Counted from the first letter of the stretch, positions 33,562 to 41,877 are shown. The stretch is 64,000 nucleotides of DNA from an uncultured Eubacteriales bacterium (GCA_900543085.1 UQQF01000005.1:1-64000); one strand, 5' to 3'. Made by a program: numbers and translations. Notes: generated from the sequence alone by a model not told the origin.

Positions 33562-35112
33562 TTACTTGCCCTCCTTCTGCATGTCCAGCAGCATATATCT
33601 CGCCTGCTCCGCGCCGGAGAGATACGCCTGGGAGAAGCCGTCCATCTGTGTGCCGTGCCCGCCGCAGAAGCGCAGGCCGTGTATCGTGTAGTCCAGCTTG
33701 TGGCCGCACTGTACGCGCGGGAACATGCCGTCCCACGTCGCCGGCTCGTAGCCGTAGACGTCGCCTCGGGGCGTGCCGAGGTATCTGGCCCAGGTCACCG
33801 GCGTCGCGATGACTATCTCCTCTATGTGGTCATGTATGTTGCAGCCGGTTATGGACTCATAGCGCTCCACGCACTCGCGCGCTATGCGATCCTTGAGCTT
33901 GAAGTACTCCTCCTCCTTGACATCCGCAAAGGGGTCGCCCGTGTAGAACTTGGCAAACTCTATCATGCAGCGGTGCTCGCCGGATATGCCGGGGATGGCG
34001 TTGTCGAGAATGGTGACGGAGAAGTCCTTGTGGGTGTCTATGCTGTCGTCGGACAGGTACTGCATGTGGTTGTCCGGGTTGTGCCTCACAAAGGTGTCGT
34101 AGCCTCTCAGACCCAGCTCCTCGGCGGATGCGTCCAGACCCATGTAGACGGTGAGCGGCGCCTGGGCGAGCTTCTGCGCGTTCATCATGCGCCTGTTGCG
34201 CTCCGGCACCTCGCTTTTGTCCATGAGCCTGTCGAACACCACGTGCGGCATCAGGTTGGATATGACCCACTCGCAGGGTATGTATTCGCCCGAGGCCAGC
34301 TCCACGCCGCGGACACGGTTGTCCTTCACGTCAATGCGCGTGACCTCTGCGTTGTACCATACGTCGCCGCCCAGGGCGCGTATCCTCGCGTCAAAGGCGA
34401 GCGAGATCTCGTGGCTGCGGCCGTGCGCCACCCAGGGCATCTGCGTTAGATACATATATGTCATGTAGGCGTAGACCGCGAAGGACATGCTCTTGGAGTC
34501 CGCCGAAACGTACGTCCAGTAGCTCTCAAAGATGTGCTTGGCCTTTTCCGGCAGCCCGACGCGGTCGCAGACCTCGTCGCAGGTCATCGGCACCAGCTTC
34601 ATGAGGTCGCCGTACTTGAGCAGCATCTCCACCTTGGCCAGCCCCTCCGGCTCGTTGTTGTGCTCGGCCAGCCAGTTTACGCCGTCTTCTATCATGCGCG
34701 CCATTTCCATGATGGTCGTCATCGGCCCGCGCGAGCCGGGCACCTGGCGCTCCATCTCGTCGATGAAGGCCTGCACGCCCACGGGCATCTCCACGTTGAA
34801 GCCGCCCTCGTCGGTGGCTATGGCGCAGAAGGCCTCGTTCACGGCGCGCCAGTCCACGTCCAGCCGGTACTTGTCGTCGAGCAGCTCGCGCACAGCGCCC
34901 TTCGGACGCCCCTCTTTGCCGTCACCCATCTGGCACAGCTCATGAAGCGCGGACTCAAACTCATACGCGCCCCTCTTGAAGCTTGTCGCGCAGCCTCCGG
35001 GCAGGTTGTGCTTTTCAAGCACCAGCACCTTTTTGCCCTCGCTGGCCAGATAGGCGGCCGCCGAAAGCCCGCCGTTGCCGGCGCCCACGACGATTACGTC
35101 ATATTTCTGCAT
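33562..35112 (-). CDS. FAD-dependent oxidoreductase of phytoene-desaturase type
   Basis: A 516-residue flavoprotein. The N-terminus YDVIVVGAGNGGLSAAAYLA is a Rossmann GxGxxG motif, followed by VLVLEKHNLPGGCATSFKRG as in CrtI-type amine oxidase superfamily members. The C-terminus has LRFCGGHGTQMDGFSQAYLS, the second FAD contact. Relatives include carotenoid desaturases and retinol saturases, but no carotenoid genes are nearby, so the substrate is unknown. The ATG at 35112 has GGGAG. It is transcribed with the ferredoxin reductase, below the GntR gene. Confidence 0.82.
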   Translation of the reverse strand: MQKYDVIVVGAGNGGLSAAAYLASEGKKVLVLEKHNLPGGCATSFKRGAYEFESALHELCQMGDGKEGRPKGAVRELLDDKYRLDVDWRAVNEAFCAIATDEGGFNVEMPVGVQAFIDEMERQVPGSRGPMTTIMEMARMIEDGVNWLAEHNNEPEGLAKVEMLLKYGDLMKLVPMTCDEVCDRVGLPEKAKHIFESYWTYVSADSKSMSFAVYAYMTYMYLTQMPWVAHGRSHEISLAFDARIRALGGDVWYNAEVTRIDVKDNRVRGVELASGEYIPCEWVISNLMPHVVFDRLMDKSEVPERNRRMMNAQKLAQAPLTVYMGLDASAEELGLRGYDTFVRHNPDNHMQYLSDDSIDTHKDFSVTILDNAIPGISGEHRCMIEFAKFYTGDPFADVKEEEYFKLKDRIARECVERYESITGCNIHDHIEEIVIATPVTWARYLGTPRGDVYGYEPATWDGMFPRVQCGHKLDYTIHGLRFCGGHGTQMDGFSQAYLSGAEQARYMLLDMQKEGK

Positions 35113-35177
35113 GCCGTATCTCCCTTTCCTGAAATAATGTTGGTGGTTATACCAAGTTGACAACAGTTTAACACATT

Positions 35178-35188
35178 GTGTCCGACAC
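35178..35188. promoter_or_regulatory. Palindrome, possible GntR operator
   Basis: GTGTCCGACAC is a perfect palindrome around a central base, lying between the GntR gene and the flavoprotein gene it may control. FCD-type GntR operators often have the form 'xGTxxxACx', which this fits. Binding is inferred. Confidence 0.4.
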
Positions 35189-35203
35189 TTCAATGCCTTT
35201 GTG

Positions 35204-35238
35204 AAAAAAACTCCGGCCGGGCGAAGTCCGGTCGGAGT
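35204..35238 (-). terminator. Terminator of the GntR gene
   Basis: On the minus strand ACTCCGACCGG and CCGGCCGGAGT pair with one mismatch and are followed by seven T. The hairpin lies directly after the GntR stop codon. Confidence 0.75.
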
Positions 35239-35239
35239 C

Positions 35240-35950
35240 TCATTTTTCATATTTGCGCCCCAGCTCGCTCATGCCGAGCCTGAGCATGCGCTCCACGCAC
35301 TCCGCGGCGGCGTCCTCGTCCTTTGCGCGTATGTGGTCGAGCAGCTCCTTGTGCATGGCGGCCTCGGCGGCTATGTCGGCGTTGCGCATGGTGTAGTACC
35401 TGGTTATCAGCGTGGTGATAACCGGCTCGAACGCACGGAACATGATGGAAAAGATGCTGTTTCCCGACGCCTGCGTGAGCATGTAGTGATAGCGGTAAAC
35501 TATCCCGGGCAGGTCGTCGCGCTCGTCCTCCATGCGGTCGGCTATGGCCTGCATCTCCTCCAGCGTGCTGTCGTAGATATTGCGGCAGGCTCTGCGCGCG
35601 CAGCCGGTCTCCAGCCAGATGCGGGCGTCCATCATGTCGTGGAACAGCGGCTCGTCTATTTCGATGGAGCCGTAGCCCACAAGCGCGGAGAGCGACTGGG
35701 GCGTGGGGTGCTTGCGGTAGTCGGCCACTACCGTGCCGCGCCTCGGTTCGACCTTCAGAAAGCCCTGGCTCTCCAGCTGGAGCACCGCGTGGTGCAGGGA
35801 GCTGCGGCTCACGCCCAGCTGCTCGGCCATGTCCCGCTCCGCGGGGAGCCACTCTCCCGGGCGCAGCTCGCCGGAGAGGATTTTGCCCAGGAGGGCGCGC
35901 GCTATTTTTTCGGTGAGCGGCTCCGCGCTCAGACGCTCGAAATTCGTCAT
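35240..35950 (-). CDS. GntR-family (FCD) transcription regulator
   Basis: A 236-residue regulator. The N-terminal winged helix reads IARALLGKILSGELRPGEWL, PAERDMAEQLGVSRSSLHHA and LQLESQGFLKVEPRRGTVV. The C-terminal FCD domain includes the metal- or ligand-binding His/Asp pattern (FHDMMDARIWLETGCARRAC, YRYHYMLTQASGN, HKELLDHIRAKD). FCD regulators usually sense small organic acids. It likely controls the flavoprotein/reductase pair downstream. ATG at 35950 or GTG at 35962 are possible starts. Confidence 0.88.
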   Translation of the reverse strand: MTNFERLSAEPLTEKIARALLGKILSGELRPGEWLPAERDMAEQLGVSRSSLHHAVLQLESQGFLKVEPRRGTVVADYRKHPTPQSLSALVGYGSIEIDEPLFHDMMDARIWLETGCARRACRNIYDSTLEEMQAIADRMEDERDDLPGIVYRYHYMLTQASGNSIFSIMFRAFEPVITTLITRYYTMRNADIAAEAAMHKELLDHIRAKDEDAAAECVERMLRLGMSELGRKYEK

Positions 35951-36080
35951 ATCCTGCGCCACTCCGTTTCAGGCTCCGGCCGGTCAGGCGTGCCGCCGGG
36001 CGCCGCCGCAGACTGCGGCGGACGGTCGTATAAGCCATTATATCACTGCGCCGCGCACTTTTCAATCGTGGCAGAGCCGC

Positions 36081-36109
36081 TTGCATACTCATTCGGGACG
36101 TGGTATATT
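36081..36109 (+). promoter_or_regulatory. Promoter of nadE
   Basis: TTGCAT (36081-36086) and TATATT (36104-36109) are 17 bases apart, about 55 bases before the nadE start and divergent from the GntR gene. Confidence 0.5.
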
Positions 36110-36164
36110 ATACGCTGTAGAGATGAGTTTTGGGGAGAGAACTCTAGCGGAGGAAGGTCGTTTT

Positions 36165-36893
36165 ATGAGAGACTACAAAGTGGAATTTGAAAAGCGGGTG
36201 GAGTTCATACGCTCCCGCCTCGCCGCCGCGCACGCCAGGGGCATCGTCTTCGGCAACTCCGGCGGCAAGGACAGCGCCCTGGTCGGCATCCTGTGCAAGG
36301 CCGCGTGCGACAACACTGTCGGCATCATCATGCCCTGCGCCAGCCGCCGAAACTACGGCATGGACAGGGACGACGGCATGGAGGTCGCCGAGCAGTTCAA
36401 CATCGAGACTCGCGTCGTAGACCTCACGCCGGTGCGCGAGGCCGAGCTGGCCGCGCTCGAGGGCGTGACGGAGCTGACGGACATGGCCGTCGCCAACATC
36501 GCCCCGCGTCTGCGCATGGTCACGCTCTACGCCATCGCCCACGCCGAGGGGCGCATCGTCGCCGGCACCGGCAACGCCAGCGAGGCCTACGTCGGCTACT
36601 TCACCAAGTGGGGCGACGGCGCGCACGACTTCAACCCCATCGCGGACTTGACCGTGACCGAGATCTACGAGTTCCTCGAGTACCTGCACGCCCCGCGCGC
36701 GATAATCGAAAAGGCGCCCAGCGCCGGCCTCTTTGAGGGGCAGACCGACGAGGCGGAGATGGGCATCACCTACGCCGCCATCGACGCCTACATCTCCGGC
36801 CGGCCCGTCAGCGACCACGACCGCGCCGTCATAGAGCGCATGCACCGCGCAAGCGAACACAAGCGCGAGCCTATCGCGCGCTACGAGGGCTGA
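36165..36893 (+). CDS. nadE: NAD(+) synthase, ammonia-type
   Basis: A 242-residue protein with the ATP-pyrophosphatase signature GIVFGNSGGKDSALVGILC (SGGxDS type). IVAGTGNASEAYVGYFTKWG is the family NAD synthase loop, and DFNPIADLTVTEIYEF and APSAGLFEGQTDEAEMG follow. It converts deamido-NAD to NAD using ammonia, as there is no glutaminase domain. GGAGG precedes the start. A second, glutamine-dependent NAD synthase gene lies at 52014-53903, so the organism may have two routes or this copy may have another role. Confidence 0.88.
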   Translation: MRDYKVEFEKRVEFIRSRLAAAHARGIVFGNSGGKDSALVGILCKAACDNTVGIIMPCASRRNYGMDRDDGMEVAEQFNIETRVVDLTPVREAELAALEGVTELTDMAVANIAPRLRMVTLYAIAHAEGRIVAGTGNASEAYVGYFTKWGDGAHDFNPIADLTVTEIYEFLEYLHAPRAIIEKAPSAGLFEGQTDEAEMGITYAAIDAYISGRPVSDHDRAVIERMHRASEHKREPIARYEG

Positions 36894-36908
36894 ATACGCG
36901 AAAAACTC

Positions 36909-36945
36909 AAGCTCCAAGGCCTGCATACAAGCCTTGGAGCTTTTT
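36909..36945 (+). terminator. Terminator after nadE
   Basis: Twelve-base arms (AAGCTCCAAGGC and GCCTTGGAGCTT) around a 10-base loop, followed by a T run. Confidence 0.9.
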
Positions 36946-36957
36946 CACAATCCAGAA

Positions 36958-37040
36958 GTGCGATATTTCGCACATCCGTCAATTGACGCGGCGGACTTCA
37001 CGTGCTATGCTGAATGTGGGCGATGTGGTATATTTCGCAC
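36958..37040 (+). promoter_or_regulatory. Promoter between two copies of an operator
   Basis: A promoter (TTGACG 36983-36988, TATGCT 37006-37011, spacing 17) is bracketed by two related 16-base sites. The first (36958-36973) is a perfect inverted repeat, GTGCGA and TCGCAC around TATT. The second (37025-37040) matches it in 14 of 16 positions and lies just after the expected start. This is the usual layout for a repressor site pair. The HTH protein at 37536 is the natural candidate. Confidence 0.7.
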
Positions 37041-37070
37041 ATAACGCTTTGGGATACGGGAGGGTGCAGC

Positions 37071-37469
37071 GTGAAAACGGTGTATATTACCATGATAGCG
37101 GACTGTCTTGTGACGTTTTGCATGGCGGCGCTCTGCGCCTGCGTCTATTTGCTGGGGCTGGCGAGCTGGCTGGAGTGGATACGGGTCTTGTACGCCATCG
37201 CCGCCATCGCGCTGGGCATTGTGATCGCGGTAAACCGCGAGCTCATCCGCCGCAGCAAGGACGAGATGGTAAAGTACCTGCTGGGGAAGATAGACACTCT
37301 CCTGCTGCGGGCATCGGAAATATTTGCGTTTGCCCTGGTGATAGTAACGGCGATTTGGCTGGAAGGAAACGGCGGAGCCGTCGCCGCGCTCCTGTGCATA
37401 TGGCTGTTCGCGGTATTCACAGCCCGCCTGATAATGTTCCGCCGCTACGACCGGGCGGGGGTTGAATAG
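37071..37469 (+). CDS. Small four-helix membrane protein
   Basis: A 132-residue protein with four hydrophobic segments (LVTFCMAALCACVYLLGLA, VLYAIAAIALGIVIAV, IFAFALVIVTAIW, AALLCIWLFAVFTARLIMF). The GTG at 37071 has GGAGGG 8 bases upstream, preferred over an ATG at 37014 that would lie at the promoter start site. It is followed 66 bases later by the HTH gene. Such membrane protein/Xre pairs are common in Bacillota, with the small regulator controlling its own operon. Function of the membrane protein is unknown. Confidence 0.7.
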   Translation: MKTVYITMIADCLVTFCMAALCACVYLLGLASWLEWIRVLYAIAAIALGIVIAVNRELIRRSKDEMVKYLLGKIDTLLLRASEIFAFALVIVTAIWLEGNGGAVAALLCIWLFAVFTARLIMFRRYDRAGVE

Positions 37470-37535
37470 TGCGCTCTGCGCCTGCTCTGTGCTGCGCGCC
37501 GGCCTTTATCTGCTACGACAGGATAGGAAACAAAG

Positions 37536-37751
37536 ATGACTGACGACAACATCCTGCTGAAAAACGACATAAGCGTCTACCGCGAGCGGCTGGGGCTGAC
37601 TCAGGGCGAACTGGCTTTGAAGTGCGGCGTGCGGCGCGAGACCATCGTCAACCTCGAGCGGGGGAAATACAATCCCTCGCTCAAGCTGGCGCTGAAAGTC
37701 TGCGCCGCGCTGCAAGCGAGGGTGGAGGACATATTCTGGCTGGAGGGGTGA
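37536..37751 (+). CDS. Xre-family HTH regulator
   Basis: A 71-residue protein consisting of one helix-turn-helix domain: DISVYRERLGLTQGELALKC, GVRRETIVNLERGKYNPSLK and LALKVCAALQARVEDIF. This is the short YgzD/YozG-type regulator. It is the second gene after the promoter with paired operators at 36958 and 37025 and probably represses it. ATG is preceded by AGGAAAC. Confidence 0.88.
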   Translation: MTDDNILLKNDISVYRERLGLTQGELALKCGVRRETIVNLERGKYNPSLKLALKVCAALQARVEDIFWLEG

Positions 37752-37753
37752 AT

Positions 37754-38311
37754 TCACGCCTCCAGCTTTTTCTTTGCGCCGCTGACGGACTTGACAAATG
37801 CCACGGTGGCGCGCCAGCAGAGCAGGCCGAGCGCGGCGAGCAGCACGCCGGTGAGGCAGGCAAGGACGAAGCCGAGCCAGGGTTCCGCCGTCCAGCCGCC
37901 TATCTGGAACATGACCCAGGGCAGGGGGTTGCCCGCCAGCTCAAAGACGAGGTTCACCGCGCCGATCACCGGGCAGACCACGCCGCAAAGCAAAAAGGCC
38001 ACGGCGCAGATGCCGGTGACCGGCAGGATAATAATCCCGCCCAGCCCCGCATAGCTGTAGAACGCGGCCAGCAGGCCTAGCTTGCGCCAGGAAAAGCGCG
38101 GCGACTTGGCTATCGCGTCGCCCAGATACCCGGCGGCGAGGGAGCGCGCGCTGCCCAGCCGCGCCTCGATCTCCCCGCCCGACAGCCCGGCCGCGGAGAG
38201 CTCAGCGATCTCGCTTTTCAGCTCGTTGACTATGTCCACGCGCTCGGCCACCGGCAGGCGGCGGAGCCTGCGGTCGACCTCGCCGAGGTATTTTTCCATA
38301 AAGTCATTCAT
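37754..38311 (-). CDS. HAAS-domain (DUF1700-type) membrane protein
   Basis: A 185-residue protein. The N-terminal 65 residues (FMEKYLGEVDRRLRRLPVAE, RVDIVNELKSEIAELSAAGL, EIEARLGSARSLAAGYLGD) are the helical HAAS domain. Several membrane helices follow. HAAS proteins are regularly encoded next to PadR regulators, as here, where the padR stop overlaps its ATG by 8 bases. Function is unknown, possibly membrane-stress signalling. Confidence 0.82.
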   Translation of the reverse strand: MNDFMEKYLGEVDRRLRRLPVAERVDIVNELKSEIAELSAAGLSGGEIEARLGSARSLAAGYLGDAIAKSPRFSWRKLGLLAAFYSYAGLGGIIILPVTGICAVAFLLCGVVCPVIGAVNLVFELAGNPLPWVMFQIGGWTAEPWLGFVLACLTGVLLAALGLLCWRATVAFVKSVSGAKKKLEA

Positions 38312-38648
38312 TGCCTTCGTCCCCTTCCAGGTCTTCTATGGCGGCTCTCAAGTCCGCCCACTCACGCCGCATCGCGGCCAGGTATTCGCGCCCCGCGTCC
38401 GTGAGCGCGTAGTATTTGCGCGGCGGCAGCCCCTCCGCCGTCTCCTGCCAGCTGGCCGTCAGACAGCCGTCCTTTTGCAGCCGGCGGAGCAGGGGGTATA
38501 TCGTGCTCTCCTTCGTCGCCACTATCGGCGAGCGCTCGAGAGTGCTTATAAGCTCGTAGCCGTAGCGCGGCTTTTTATCTATCAGCAGCAGTATGCAGAA
38601 TTCCAGCGTCCCGCGCTTTATCTGACTGCGCCACTCGTCGACGTTCAT
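38304..38648 (-). CDS. PadR-family transcription regulator
   Basis: A 114-residue winged-helix protein: GTLEFCILLLIDKKPRYGYE, TKESTIYPLLRRLQKDGCLT and LPPRKYYALTDAGREYLAAM are the usual PadR landmarks. The ATG at 38648 has GGAGG 8 bases upstream. It overlaps the HAAS gene and likely represses its own promoter through the palindrome at 38666-38678. Confidence 0.9.
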   Translation of the reverse strand: MNVDEWRSQIKRGTLEFCILLLIDKKPRYGYELISTLERSPIVATKESTIYPLLRRLQKDGCLTASWQETAEGLPPRKYYALTDAGREYLAAMRREWADLRAAIEDLEGDEGNE

Positions 38649-38665
38649 GTGCCTCGCCTCCAGTG

Positions 38666-38699
38666 GGTACATCGTACCACACAGTATATAGCATGTCAA
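38666..38699 (-). promoter_or_regulatory. padR promoter with palindromic operator
   Basis: On the minus strand TTGACA (38694-38699) and TACGAT (38671-38676) are 17 bases apart. The palindrome GGTAC-ATC-GTACC (38666-38678) covers the -10 box, a position suited to repression by PadR. Confidence 0.65.
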
Positions 38700-38760
38700 G
38701 GGTATATCGCAAAATTCCGGCCATTTGAGGGGCGAGTTCGGTAAAAAGTTAGCAAATTGT

Positions 38761-38789
38761 TTGACAAACTGGTCAATATATACTATAAT
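38761..38789 (+). promoter_or_regulatory. Consensus promoter of the dehydratase operon
   Basis: TTGACA (38761-38766) and TATAAT (38784-38789) are 17 bases apart, a perfect consensus housekeeping promoter. Expected start is near 38796, leaving about 80 bases of leader with small inverted repeats before the GGGGG ribosome site of the gene at 38878. Confidence 0.85.
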
Positions 38790-38877
38790 TTTTCTACATA
38801 CGAACGGCAACTTGTGCAATTGTCAGGACTGACCACGACCAGATGGCCGGTCTAACGAACTTATAAGGGGGTCAAAC

Positions 38878-40074
38878 ATGAAGGATCTAAAACACCTCAT
38901 ATATTTTGAGGATCTGCTGCAGGAGGCGCAGAACGAGCTTGTGACTCAGGCCGTCAACGAGGGGAAGACGGCGCTGGGCTACAACTGCTACTACATACCG
39001 GAGGTACTGCTGAACCTGCCGGGCTGCTTTTCCTCTCGTCTGCGCGCGCCGCGGTGCACTTCGCCGGACATTGCGACCTACTACATGACCAACCGCAACT
39101 GTCCCTACGTCCGCAGCATACTCGAGCGCGCGATAGAGGGCGGCTACAACTACCTCAGCGCGCTGTTCGGCGCCGAGGGCTGCGCCGCGATGGAGCGCAT
39201 GGAGGAGCACTTCTTCCTGCTCAACCCCGTCAAGCACGACAACTTTTTCGTAACCATCATCGACCCTCCCATGAAGGGCGACCAGACCTCGCTGGACTAC
39301 TACAAGGCTCAGCTCAAGCTGAAAGTCGTGGACGCGCTGCACGACCGCCTGGGCGTGGACACCTCCGACGCGGCCATGCGTCAGGCGGTGGCCGAGTTCA
39401 ACGAGCTGTGCGACGTTGTGACCGAGATAGGCAACTTCCGCAAGCTGGACAATCCGCCGATAACGGGCTATGAATTCCACGTGATACAGCTGGTCAGCCA
39501 GGTGTGTCCGCACTATCTCATACTGCCCTACCTCAAGGAGACGCTGGAGGAGCTGAAGACCCGCGAGCCGGAGCCGAAGTTCCCGTTCCGCGCCCGCATC
39601 GCCATCGCGGGCAGCGAGATAGACGACCCCGAGTTCACCAAGCTGGTGGAGATGTGCGGCGCGATGGTCGTGGCCGACCGCTACTGCTTCGGCAGCTTCC
39701 CGAGCCGCGAGCGCATCGAGATAGCCGAGGGCGAGGACGCCTTCGACGCCATCTGCCGCCACTACCTGCACTGGAACCAGTGCGCGAGATTCATGAGCGG
39801 CGACAAGATAGACCAGCGCCACACCGAGCTCAAGCGCCTGGTGGACGAGTACAAGGCCGACGGCATCGTATACGAGAGCATGAAGTTCTGCGAGTTCTGG
39901 AGCTATGAGAAGGTCCTGGCCTCTCACGTGCTGCAGACGGAGATGGATGTGCCCTGCTGCACTATCGAGAAGGAGTACGCCCTCGGCTCGGTCGGACAGC
40001 TCCGCACCCGCTTCCAGGCCTTTGTCGAGAGCCTGGAGATCAAACACATCCAGGCAAAGGAGGCAGCACGATGA
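38878..40074 (+). CDS. 2-hydroxyacyl-CoA dehydratase family, short subunit
   Basis: A 398-residue protein of the HgdB/FldC/BadD superfamily. Cys residues that could hold an iron-sulfur cluster occur in ALGYNCYYIPEVLLNLPGC, RAPRCTSPDIATYY and NRNCPYVRS. Further conserved parts are HVIQLVSQVC, ARIAIAGSEIDDPEF and YESMKFCEFWSYEKV. These enzymes use a 4Fe-4S cluster and a low-potential electron to remove water from 2-hydroxyacyl-CoA or reduce aromatic acyl-CoA. Its stop overlaps the next gene by 4 bases, and the two are expected to form a heterodimer. No activator (HgdC/FldI) gene is seen nearby. Confidence 0.8.
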   Translation: MKDLKHLIYFEDLLQEAQNELVTQAVNEGKTALGYNCYYIPEVLLNLPGCFSSRLRAPRCTSPDIATYYMTNRNCPYVRSILERAIEGGYNYLSALFGAEGCAAMERMEEHFFLLNPVKHDNFFVTIIDPPMKGDQTSLDYYKAQLKLKVVDALHDRLGVDTSDAAMRQAVAEFNELCDVVTEIGNFRKLDNPPITGYEFHVIQLVSQVCPHYLILPYLKETLEELKTREPEPKFPFRARIAIAGSEIDDPEFTKLVEMCGAMVVADRYCFGSFPSRERIEIAEGEDAFDAICRHYLHWNQCARFMSGDKIDQRHTELKRLVDEYKADGIVYESMKFCEFWSYEKVLASHVLQTEMDVPCCTIEKEYALGSVGQLRTRFQAFVESLEIKHIQAKEAAR

Positions 40075-41672
40075 AAAACCCCATCACAGCCTTTATAGAC
40101 AAGAAGCTGCAGCGGTTCGACCCCGTCTGGCAGGCCGAAAACGGCAAGGGCGGCCTCCGCAGCCGCTTTTACGACAAGACCGGCATCGCCAAATACCGCG
40201 AGTGGCGCGGCGTGCACGACACGCTCTCTGACTACCTGGCCTGGCTGAACAACCTCAAGAGCATGGGTCTGATGGTCGCCAGCGCCCCGATACCCGTGCT
40301 CAAGGGCATATGGGAGTACCGCTGGATGGGCTCCTACCTCGGCACCTTTGCGTTCATCGACCGCCTGTTCGAGGGCTATCGCGGCCCGGAGCTGAAGATA
40401 GCCCACCTGAACATGCACGCCATAGTGCAGAGCCTGACGAAGAAGATAGCGCTCGTCCTCGCCAACGACCGGCGCCTGGGCGGCGGACCGCTGACCGAAA
40501 AGATGGTGCCCATGGACGAGGTTCTGCCCCCGCTGTTCATGACCGGCTTCGCCAACCTCATCCCCATCCCGCTGCAGACCCTGCCCGAGTTCATAATCTG
40601 CGACATAGACCAGCAGCTCGAGCCGTTCTACATAGACGTGGCGGAGAGCTTCGGCCTCGCCGCCGACGTCTGCTCGCGCTGCTCGGCCGAGACGGGCGTC
40701 ACGTTCAACGACGACTTCCCGCTCATCGGCAAGGCCTTCCTCTCCACCAACATGCCCTGCAACGCCAGCGAGGCGACCAGCATGTTCCAGCGCCGCCGCA
40801 TAGACCTGCCCGACTTCCCCGTGACCCTGGCCATGATACACAACGAGCCGGGCGCGCACCCCTATTCGACGCAGATGCTGCGCGACGCGATAAAGTTCAT
40901 AGAGGACGAGTACAACGAGGTCTACGACTGGGACGCCCTGTTCGCGCGCGCCAAGCAGATGAACGAGCAGAACCAGATAGAGCTGGAGAAGTGGGACTTC
41001 TTCAAGACCGAGTACAGCCCGCTGTGCGGCATAGCCGAGACGCTCTACCGCCTCTACTCCTGGGCCAGCGTCAACGGCCAGGAGGACTACTTCACGAAGG
41101 TCGACCGCAAGGTCATCAAGATAATGCGCCGCTGCTACGAGAAGAAATACAAGCCCTTCGGCGGCAAGACGCGCCACCGCGCCTTCCTCTGGGGACCGAG
41201 CGCGGTGTACTACACCGACTTCCCGACCTGGATACAGAACTGCTGGGGCGTCAACATCGTGCTGAACATGGACTCCACCATGGGTCACAACATGATAAGC
41301 ACCGACGACCCGGAGCAGGCGATACAGGACCTGGCTCTGTTCAGCGAGAAGGGCGTCATGCGCCACCACGCCGTCGGCGGCTGGGACAACGTCAACGCCG
41401 TCTGGGACTGGGCCAAGAGCTTCAACTGCGACATGGTGCTCATGAACGACAACGTCGCCTGCAAGGGCATGAACGGCGTCCACGCCATGATGGAGGAGCA
41501 GGCGCGCGACCTGGGCTTCTACTTCATCTTTGTCGAGCACGACCTGGAGGACTGCCGCACCGTCTCGCGGCGCGACATGCGCAACATAGTCAACAACTAC
41601 ATGTCCGTCGTCGTCGGCGAGGAGCCGCTCGACCCCACGCTGGTGGACTTCGACGACTCCGAGGCGTGGTAA
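40071..41672 (+). CDS. 2-hydroxyacyl-CoA dehydratase family, long subunit
   Basis: A 533-residue partner of the preceding protein and of the same superfamily. Recognisable parts are VCSRCSAETGVTFNDDFPL, STNMPCNASEATSMFQRRR, RHRAFLWGPSAVYYTDFP, and the C-terminal FNCDMVLMNDNVACKGMNGV with IFVEHDLEDCRTVSRRDMRN. Cys residues at MPCNAS and NVACKG are likely cluster ligands. The subunit is longer than typical HgdB (about 380-430 residues), with an added N-terminal region of roughly 100 residues. Substrate is not evident from the neighbours. Confidence 0.8.
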   Translation: MKNPITAFIDKKLQRFDPVWQAENGKGGLRSRFYDKTGIAKYREWRGVHDTLSDYLAWLNNLKSMGLMVASAPIPVLKGIWEYRWMGSYLGTFAFIDRLFEGYRGPELKIAHLNMHAIVQSLTKKIALVLANDRRLGGGPLTEKMVPMDEVLPPLFMTGFANLIPIPLQTLPEFIICDIDQQLEPFYIDVAESFGLAADVCSRCSAETGVTFNDDFPLIGKAFLSTNMPCNASEATSMFQRRRIDLPDFPVTLAMIHNEPGAHPYSTQMLRDAIKFIEDEYNEVYDWDALFARAKQMNEQNQIELEKWDFFKTEYSPLCGIAETLYRLYSWASVNGQEDYFTKVDRKVIKIMRRCYEKKYKPFGGKTRHRAFLWGPSAVYYTDFPTWIQNCWGVNIVLNMDSTMGHNMISTDDPEQAIQDLALFSEKGVMRHHAVGGWDNVNAVWDWAKSFNCDMVLMNDNVACKGMNGVHAMMEEQARDLGFYFIFVEHDLEDCRTVSRRDMRNIVNNYMSVVVGEEPLDPTLVDFDDSEAW

Positions 41673-41688
41673 GAAAGGGAGGCTGCAT

Positions 41689-41865
41689 ATGAAAAAGAAG
41701 CTCATAGGAATCCTCGGCAAGCTGGCGCTGCTGCTTTTCGGCGCATTTGTTGCGACGTTCACGATATACATGTTCAACCTGGAGAACAAGCTTATCTATT
41801 ACGTGATACGCCCCTTCCTGAACAAGCACTACGACAGCCAGAAGCGAGACCGCAGAATAGTGTGA
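41689..41865 (+). CDS. 58-residue single-helix membrane protein
   Basis: A 58-residue protein starting at ATG 41689 with GGGAGG 6 bases upstream. It reads MKKKLIGILGKLALLLFGAF then VATFTIYMFNLENKLIYYVI, and ends in a basic tail (HYDSQKRDRRIV). The layout is a short basic N-terminus, one membrane helix and a cytoplasmic or external charged end. It is third in the dehydratase operon, 16 bases after the long subunit and just before the terminator. It may anchor the dehydratase or an electron donor to the membrane. Confidence 0.75.
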   Translation: MKKKLIGILGKLALLLFGAFVATFTIYMFNLENKLIYYVIRPFLNKHYDSQKRDRRIV

Positions 41866-41877
41866 GGCTTTGAGGTC

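Noticed and set aside
39924..41789. Long antisense open frame opposite the dehydratase genes
   Set aside because: G+C-rich shadow; the plus-strand proteins have clear family motifs and ribosome sites. The same applies to antisense frames at 47714-49213, 49306-50937, 51756-53918 and 56971-59058.
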